64,000 bases of DNA, taken from contig CM055110.1 of the NCBI GenBank assembly GCA_029204225.1, forward strand, positions 15,224,609-15,288,608, written 5' to 3'. A program made the translations under genes and the position numbers. Positions within the stretch are counted from its first letter, which is position 1, and every line of letters starts with the position of its first letter. Of the stretch, positions 57,513 through 64,000 are shown piece by piece. Below the pieces are notes generated by a model, which made no database searches, was not told the DNA's origin, and worked only from the letters and a program-made list of their open reading frames with translations. This DNA comes from Diphasiastrum complanatum. Taxonomy: Eukaryota; Streptophyta; Lycopodiopsida; Lycopodiales; Lycopodiaceae.

Positions 57513-57787
57513 CTGTAGTCCTCTTTGTTTGATGGTATCAGTCTTCAAAAGAAAAGGTTCCTTCTCGGGCCATCAGCTCCTTGTATCACAAGCAATCATG
57601 CAAACCAGGCAAAGCACGAGTACTAAGACTCACCACGAATACATACAAGTAAGACACTCAGGCAGGTTTACTAACAAGTAACAAAGACAAGGTCCCCCTT
57701 TGAGATGGTCCTGCCAACGGACCTTTGCCTGGCCGCGCCCATACAAATCGATCACGGAATCAGCCCACATAGGACACCCCTCCAACT

Positions 57788-58190
57788 ATCCGTGCTTTCA
57801 CCATTAAGCAGCACATTGCCTCAGTCACGCCCCACCACTTTTTGGTCGATAGCCCTTATAGCAAAACAATCAGCAGCTATCCCGCACCAGCAGCTAACCA
57901 CCCGTGCTTTATACCCGAATTCGAACAGCATCTTTGTATCAATGGTTAACCCGTACAGTTCGAATATGTCGCCCCGCACCCCACAAGGTACAGACCGTGC
58001 TTTCACCTCCCTACGCAGCACTTTGCCTCATCCGTCCTACGTGCAGACAGCGCCAGGCCCGAACCGCGAGAACTGACCATGCTTACACCTCAAGGGCAGC
58101 ACCTTGACTCATCAAGTCCCCCGTTCTGCCGACCACCCCGACCGTGGACGCACCCGTGCTTACACTGTGGGCAACACCTTGCACAACAGT
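57788..58190. repeat. Degenerate short repeats near the primer site
   Basis: A motif of the type CCGTGCTTTCACC...GCAGCAC(C/T)TTGCCTCA recurs at about 57790, 57994, 58079 and 58155, with a diverged form at 57902, spaced roughly 75-110 bp. Position next to the primer site resembles packaging or leader repeats of other non-autonomous elements; no function can be read from it. Confidence 0.65.
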
Positions 58191-58252
58191 TGTCTTGATG
58201 AACCCCAAACCGTGGCCATTTCCGTGAGATCCGCATAGCTGACTGGCCAGTC

Positions 58253-58265
58253 GGCTCTGATACCA
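58253..58265 (-). other. Primer binding site of the LARD-like element
   Basis: The minus strand reads TGGTATCAGAGCC. Two bases separate it from the LTR end (TGTAGCGTAGG on the plus strand). Confidence 0.75.
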
Positions 58266-58267
58266 CA

Positions 58268-59494
58268 TGTAGCGTAGGCATCCCAAAGGGATCCGGGAAC
58301 CACGACTTAGCTTCCCAGCCTTCAACTCTTGCCATCCAAACCCACTTGACATACAAGCAGCCAACTCGCCAACAACGATCAGACTTAACCAACTTGAAGT
58401 TCTGAAAACCAACATTGAGATCCAACCTGGCGCCATGCCAGATCGGGGGTCCCGATGTGGGTGACTTCCCTCCAAGCAAGCCACCCGACATACATCAAAC
58501 TTAACCAGCTCGAAGCTTTGTTACAAACGAGTAACATCCATTCCAAGCAAGCGATCTGACTTACATCAGACTTAACCAGCTGAAAGCTTCGTCACGAGCG
58601 CTGGAAGCCAACCTGGCGCCACGCCAGACTAGACAGCCATAAACATGTAACATCCACCCAAGCAAGCTATCCAACTCAACTGACAGGTTAGAGCCCGTTC
58701 CCCAAGAGCTTAACCCATTCACGTTCATCCAAAGAACACTCAGAACCACAAGCCACGACAGATATGGAAACAACTAGTTCCTGGACCAAATGGTCCCGAC
58801 AGCATACCGCTGGCGCCACGGACCGAATGGTCCCGACGGCATACCGCGGCATCCTGGGATACGACCCTCAGCTATATGCCAAGTTAAAAAAATTTGAAAG
58901 CGGCCTTACAACTGGCGCTTTTACCGAACATTGAAACCCAGAAGGTAATCAGAGTCAATTTGAGAAAGATCCCACTTTATTGATAAATCTGAGAAGGTTA
59001 CATTTCAAGTGTGTGACCGATCCTAGTCTCCGGGGCGCTAGCATGCCAAGGCGAGAGCCATGACAACATTCCAGCAAGGGAGGCTGAGACTTGGTTGGAG
59101 CTCGCCCTGAGTCGCAACCCGCACTCCCCTATAGTATTGGTGTGATTCGGCACCCCCCCTCATATTAAGCACTCTACCCAAGCTGGTAAAGCACGTTTTT
59201 CTCTCTCTAGAATTTTCTCTTTCTAGAAAGTCATTTTCTCTCTCTAGATTTCATTGATCCCCAGGCTTTCTTTAATCATGCCTAGGTCGTGTGAGGTGAT
59301 TGCACATCGATCTGAGCTCTCTGGACTCCGCTAGAACCGATCAAAGATTTTCAGCCATAGGAACTTGGCGCCGGCTGGATTCTAGTCAGAGTGGCGTCGG
59401 GAGCGGCACTGGCGCCGTTGGTTCCAGGAGCAGCAGGGGCGCTGCTGGCGCCGATGGCGCCGGAAGTAAAGCCTGTAAAGGTAGCTTTACAACA
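58268..59494 (-). repeat. 5' LTR of the LARD-like element (1227 bp)
   Basis: On the minus strand it runs TGTTGTAAAG to CTACGCTACA. Its part from 58681 onward matches the truncated left LTR; 58268-58680 has no partner in the window. Repeats of CATCAGACTTAACCAGCT(C/G)AAAGCTT type occur at 58490 and 58565. Confidence 0.7.
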
Positions 59495-61164
59495 GCGGGG
59501 GTGAGGTGGCCTGGGCAGCCGTGATGGAAATGGTAGGCCCAATGGTCACAGACTGTCCTTGTATGGGAGTAGAGGCGAGGGAAGCATCAGAGGCAAGGGA
59601 AATGGGAAGTTCAGTGCGAACAGCAACAGGGGGTGGAAGCGTAGCTGATGAGGTATGCCTAGTACGTTGTCATGACGCGGAAGGCAAGTCAGGAATTACG
59701 ATCTCGCTGCGTGGACGACGACGACTATGAGAACTTGAGGCCTAGTGAGATGACTCGGCTGGTGCTTCTTCGTAAACTAAAAGCACAAAATTCAGGTGGA
59801 AGTCATGGATTCTGTTTTCTAAGTGAGAAGCGACTAAGAGGGACAATAGAGAGCCAACGGCGAACTGCTACTTTGTATTGGCCTTAATAGCTCGCTTGAG
59901 CTCACCAGAAACAGTCTTGAACCAGTTATATGGTTCAAGAGGTGCTTTGGCCAACTTTATGTGGGACTCCACTATCCTTGAAGGATTTGAGATGTGATGC
60001 GGTCTTTCCTGAGGTTGCCAACCATCAGGAAATGATTCAACAACTGGGCAGCGGCGTGGATGGAAGGCTCAGTGACGGCTTCCAGATGGTAGCCATCATT
60101 AGTCCAGTGCAGATCGTTGGTGAGGTCGATGTATGGCTTGATGGCCTGTTTGGCGTTCTTGTGATTGGGTGAGGCTTGCGTACCGGATGAGATTCCTATA
60201 GCTGCAAATGCAGCCTCAGTGACACGCACCTTGTGTGTGGCTTATTGGAAGGTGATGTAAAACTTGGATTTCTCTTCCTTCCACGTACTGAAAGCAGGAG
60301 TGATGAAATCCATATTGATGCGTCCCGAAAAGGCTCTCTCATGAATACCCATTACAGTAAGTAGAGGCTCCGCAAGGGTCATCCATTGAGTGACCATGCT
60401 TGTGATAGGAAGAATCATGATGTCTGTTGCAGATGGGACATCACGATGGATGGTATAGCGCGGAGACTGGGAAGTATCAGTAGACGACATAATGATCAGA
60501 AAGGGATTATAACCGCATGAGAGTGTATCAGAAGGCAATGTAGGAAATTTGGAAGGCTTTGGTCGCAAGAAAAATTCGCAAGAACTTCGCTAGCACAAGT
60601 GAGGAATGAATCGAATTTAGCCAACTTATAGGTGAATTTGGTGGGTCCATTACACTGAATAGTAGTTGGGCTGATTAGTTCTGAACAAAAATTTGCAAGC
60701 ATGTACAACCCTGTAAAAATAGGCTATAAAAATCTCGAAAAAGGTTTCTAGAGATCTGAACCTATCAGGCGAACATTTTTCAAAGCTGGCGAAGGATGAA
60801 CCTTTGCCCATGAGGGTCCTTCACCCAGGTACTGTCATAAAAGTTTTTTTTTCAAATCTGAACCTATGGACAATCTAATTTTGACATTTTAAGATCATCT
60901 AGCAGGTCGGCGAAGGTTTTCAAAATGGCATATCACTGAACATTTGCCTAACTCAAAAATTGAATTTTCTCTTGTAAGAAACCTTTGCCCACCTCAATTT
61001 AGATAAATCAAGGGGATGTACAGTCTGAGAGCTCAACGAAGGTATCTGAAATTGTATTGGCCAAATCTGTCCAAAACAATGGTTTTCTAAGTCATTTTCC
61101 ATTCAAATATTGTGCTTCCTTTCCCTTATGTTGATGACTTCCTGACTTTTGCTCATCAGTCCTT

Positions 61165-61167
<3 letters not shown>
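59495..61167. other. Unassigned DNA with an unrecognised minus-strand reading-frame relic
   Basis: On the minus strand 60568-60242 and, after a stop, 60229-59972 form one nearly continuous frame (FITPAFSTWKEEKSKFYITF, then VRVTEAAFAAIGISSGTQAS, then WTNDGYHLEAVTEPSIHAAA). The composition is protein-like, but I do not recognise a family. A Gypsy gag or an extra ORF of the neighbouring Gypsy element is possible. The rest (60570-61167) shows nothing. Confidence 0.4.

Positions 61168-61245
<78 letters not shown>
61168..61245. repeat. (TA)n microsatellite
   Basis: About 38 uninterrupted TA units, just downstream of the Gypsy integrase on its own strand. Confidence 0.97.
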
Positions 61246-61247
<2 letters not shown>

Positions 61248-61332
61248 AACTGTCTTTTTTCAAAAACAAGTCAACAAATCAATTACTGGAAACAAAAAAC
61301 TAAAAACACATAAAATGAAAAATATATTCAGA

Positions 61333-62277
61333 TCAGGCTTGCTGAACTGGCGGAGCTAACTGCCGAAACTTGCGTAATCGGCTGCCATTTACCGGAGTAT
61401 CAAATCGTTTTCCATCCAAGTGCTCAAGAATTACTGTGCCATAGTTCAGGATTTCCTTCACTTTATACGGGCCTTCCCCAGTAAACTTCAACTTACCCTT
61501 GATCAGCTTGGTTTTGTACATCAATGCAAGATCTCCTGCTTCCATATCTTTCTTGTGCAATCGACGATCGTGCTATGCCTTGCGGCGGACTTTCTCTGCT
61601 GCTAAGGCATGAACTGCCATCAATCGGGTTTCACATAATTTGTGCAACGCTTCATGACGAAGTTGTAAAGACTGATCATCATTGAATCGTTCCGTTGCTG
61701 CTATGCGTAAAGATGGGATTAAAAATGCAATTGGCATAACAACATCTTCACCATAAACCAGTTGAAAAGGTGTTTGATTTGTACTATTTTTGTAAGCGAT
61801 TCTGAATGCCCATAATACTGCATACAGTTTATGTTCCCAATCAGAGCGACTCGCTTCAATTGTCTTTGTAATAGTGGTGCAGAGAACCTTATTGGAAGAT
61901 TCAGCTTGGCCATTCCCTCTGGGATAATAGGGAGTACTAAATCTGTGTATAACAAAAAAATCTTCCAGTAAACACTTTATTGTTTGATTAACAAAGTGTG
62001 TACCCCGATCACTGACAATTTCGATCGGACATCCAAACTTGATTATTATATTTTCATATAGAAACTTGGCTGTAGATTTCGCATCAGCCACTTTGACAGC
62101 TTTGGCTTCAACCCACTTGGTCATATAATCAGTTGCAACGATAATGTAGCAGGCTTGAGATCCTTGAGCGGCGGAATGAATAGGACCAACATAATCCAGT
62201 CCCCATTTTTCAAATGGTGCTTGCAATAAAACTGGATGTAAGGGTTCATAATTCTTTATGGACAATGCATTTTGCAT
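61333..62277 (-). pseudogene. Ty3/Gypsy integrase (Tat/Athila-like), one nonsense codon
   Basis: The minus strand reads LLQAPFEKWGLDYVGPIHSA, VATDYMTKWVEAKAV, FGCPIEIVSDRGTHFVNQTI, FSTPYYPRGNGQAESSNKVL and AFRIAYKNSTNQTPFQLVYG, with the D,D,E residues in place (DYVGP, VSDRG, NGQAES). After VRRKA a TAG at about 61576-61574 replaces the Trp of the usual RKAWHDR, then HDRRLHKKDMEAGDLALMYK, GPYKVKEILNYGTVILEHLD and TPVNGSRLRKF follow. The VNGSRL(R/K) end without chromodomain is typical of the Tat/Athila branch. The zinc-binding N terminus, RT and LTRs are missing. Apart from the stop it is well preserved. Confidence 0.9.
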
Positions 62278-62461
62278 ATTCTCATTGATCCACGTTTGCC
62301 CTAAAATGAGTTTGATGATGGGTAGTTGAAGGCAATTGAAAGTGGGGTTAAAGGTTAGACACGATGATTTTAAAGGGAGAACAAATGCTTTTAGAAACTA
62401 TTGGAAAGAGAATAATTTTTTAGAGAGAGGCGAAAAGTATAAAGATCGTGAAGATTTAATG

Positions 62462-62464
<3 letters not shown>
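62278..62464. other. Junction region, no homology seen
   Basis: Integrase homology stops at about 62290 and GAGA-rich non-coding sequence follows. Confidence 0.5.

Positions 62465-62521
<57 letters not shown>
62465..62521. repeat. (GA)n microsatellite
   Basis: A pure 57-bp GA run followed by GGCGGCGGCGGTGG. Confidence 0.97.
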
Positions 62522-62524
<3 letters not shown>

Positions 62525-62549
62525 GCGGCGGTGGCCCGGGGATGAGAGG

Positions 62550-62730
62550 AGTTGGGCACGAGGGAGTTTTTCATGCTAAAAATTTAGGGTTAAGATTTAA
62601 TTTTCATAGTTTTAAAATGAAAAATAACAATAGAGAGGGGGGGGGCTGAGCACGAGGAATTGAGAGCTTTTGCTAGAAATTTAGGGTTAAGGTTTAATTT
62701 TGAAGATTTTGAATGAAAAATATCAATATT
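62550..62730. repeat. Degenerate tandem duplication, about 97-bp period
   Basis: GGGCACGAGG...GCTAAAAATTTAGGGTTAAG then TTTAATTTT...AAAATGAAAAATA at 62551-62628 recurs as GAGCACGAGG...GCTAGAAATTTAGGGTTAAG at 62648-62725, separated by an (AG)n/G-run. Confidence 0.8.
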
Positions 62731-64000
62731 ACACAAGTGTAATGAATATCTCTTGCCTATTTTGCTCTTTTTTTAAGCATTTTAAAAAGCAAAAAAATCA
62801 TGTGTTTTTTTGGCCCTGCCTTCAGACAAGGTCCTTTGTAATCATATCAAACATTGACGTGCTTGTGCTTGAAATTAATTTTTATTTTTTTTTTAAATTT
62901 ACTTTTTTTAAATTAGGTTAATTTCTAAGCTTGCCACATAGTGAAAACATATTTAGGTAAAGGACGAAGCTCGTTTTAGGGAGAAATTCGAATATCTGAA
63001 ATATTTTAGTTTCGTAAATCCGCACTGGGTTCTTCTTTCCTGTACGTGTGGGTTTATGCATGGACGGTAGGGTTCTTGCGTGGCTTTTTGCGTGGATGGT
63101 TCTTCCTTGGCTTTCTTCATGGATGGCAGGGTTTTTGATGGCCTGCACGCACACGCGTCTGTGAACTTCTTTGCTCTAATTTCATATGCTTGACCGCGCC
63201 CAATTTTTGCTTTCACTTTCAATCCATTTTCAAGATCAATATCCGTGATTTCCAAGATCAATACCTGTGAAAAGCTCGATATCTGTAAAGATTCAGGTAC
63301 ACATCAATATCCGTGAAGACTCAAATATAGAGGATTAACTTTGTATGTCAGAACAGGTGTGTGATGTTTTGTTAAACTTTCTGTCCAAAAAACTTTAGAA
63401 TATTGGAGAATTGTTGATGTGCCTGCAAAATTAAAAGCTCTTTCCGTATGTTTGATGCATCTGTTAGCAGGGTAGTCACCATAGCTACCACAGGGCTTGC
63501 AGCCCACAAACTGGGTAGTGGAAGGCCAACGATCATCGCCATAGCTTGGATCGTGGTCCTCCATCATGTGCTCATATTTCTCAACCAGGATTGCCCAGTA
63601 GCCATGCAGATAAAATAAATTCTCTAAGTAAACTTTCTCTTTCTAGACTGATCTTTGAGTCACGAGCAAATGAATGAGAGCTGATTGATTATCTTCGTGA
63701 AACTCTGGCATTCCTACTAGAGATTTTGTTGGCAGCTTCCCAGCTTCTGTTTGGATGGATTCCTTTGGCCCCATCAGCGCCCATGCTTGCAGTAGATCCA
63801 GTGCACATCATGTTTGCAAAATATACAAACATGCTCAAAAAAAGGTGCATTAAAATGACATCGCTTTCTGCTTCGTGTGTATGCATCCAACTACTCTAGA
63901 AAAAGCCTCTTGCTTGAATGGCGTTGTGATTGGGCCAAAAGGTATACAGGAAATTAAAATGAAAGGCGCATTAATACAAAAAATATTTAATTTGGCAAAG
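62731..64000. other. Intergenic DNA, no gene recognised
   Basis: It contains poly-T tracts (62760-62910), imperfect repeats around ATGGA(C/T)GGTAGGGTT (63058-63135), and ATCAATATCCGTGA twice (63236 and 63304). Short frames have no motif. Confidence 0.6.

Larger units (their letters stand above)
55728..58252. other. Interior of the LARD-like element, non-coding
   Basis: No domain is recognised in any frame. Two repeat structures are listed separately. Stretches about defined CTTTCACAATTCC and TTCAAGTAGCTCT repeat near 56400-56600, suggesting older internal duplications. Confidence 0.65.
54890..59494 (-). mobile_element. Non-autonomous LTR element (LARD-like) with 1.2-kb LTR and non-coding interior
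   Basis: A direct repeat (54890-55713 and 58681-59494, about 95 percent alike by eye) marks the LTRs. On the minus strand a purine tract (55727-55714, AAAGGTGGGGTGGA) precedes the left LTR, and TGGTATCAGAGCC lies at 58265-58253. The right-hand LTR is therefore the 5' LTR and reaches 58268, giving 1227 bp; the left LTR is truncated at 54890. The 2.5-kb interior has no gag or pol similarity, so the element depended on proteins from elsewhere. Confidence 0.75.

Noticed and set aside
62586-62695. TTTAGGG telomere-type repeat
   Set aside because: Only single units occur, within a 97-bp tandem duplication; this is not a telomeric array.

Overview
This is nuclear DNA of a land plant, and nearly all of it is degenerate LTR retrotransposon sequence. 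The evidence for a plant is two spliced plant-type O-methyltransferase genes with introns, dense Copia and Tat/Athila-like Gypsy relics primed by initiator Met-tRNA, a relic of a plant basic secretory protein gene, a CACTA-associated fragment, and a short plastid 16S rRNA piece. The O-methyltransferases do not look like standard seed-plant COMTs. A fern or other non-seed plant would fit, but this cannot be decided from the sequence alone.

Layout. 1-4538: 5' part of a fairly young Copia element on the minus strand; its pol frame appears open to the window edge. 4539-7059: no gene, but a 71-bp tandem duplication and a strongly strand-skewed block. 7060-11648: plus-strand Copia (family P) with LTR, PBS, gag and pol, truncated inside RT. 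13.8-20.9 kb: the only host gene island. An apparently intact three-exon O-methyltransferase (14009-15589) has a tandem copy (18552-20124) with two single-base frameshifts and a decayed TATA box. Both copies carry the same downstream degenerate tandem repeat, and a CACTA fragment lies between them. 21.3-25.3 kb: Copia relics in both orientations. 25.7-26.5 kb: single-exon basic secretory protein pseudogene. 26.97-31.6 kb: Gypsy protease fragment split by a second family P LTR, fused to a minus-strand Copia that has lost its integrase in frame. 31.6-37.0 kb: plus-strand chimera of three Copia families. 37.1-42.3 kb: complete-length minus-strand Copia with 270-bp LTRs that end TTAG...CTAA. 42.3-44.3 kb: Copia RNase H plus LTR, interrupted by Gypsy gag-protease. 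45.0-46.9 kb: minus-strand Copia. 47-49.8 kb: no gene. 49.8-54.9 kb: more LTRs, including a third and fourth family P copy; the fourth is split by a 760-bp insert with a plastid 16S rRNA end. 54.9-59.5 kb: non-autonomous LTR element with 1.2-kb GC-rich LTRs and no coding capacity. 61.3-62.3 kb: Gypsy integrase. The rest is low-complexity and unassigned DNA.

The only locus likely to make a functional host protein is the first O-methyltransferase. Points for follow-up: its replaced catalytic histidine, an unfamiliar peptide block shared by two Copia relics where the first half of RT should be, the unusual LTR termini of the 37-42 kb element, recurrent breakpoints at one gag position, and recurrent CACACGTGTG palindromes in several LTR families.
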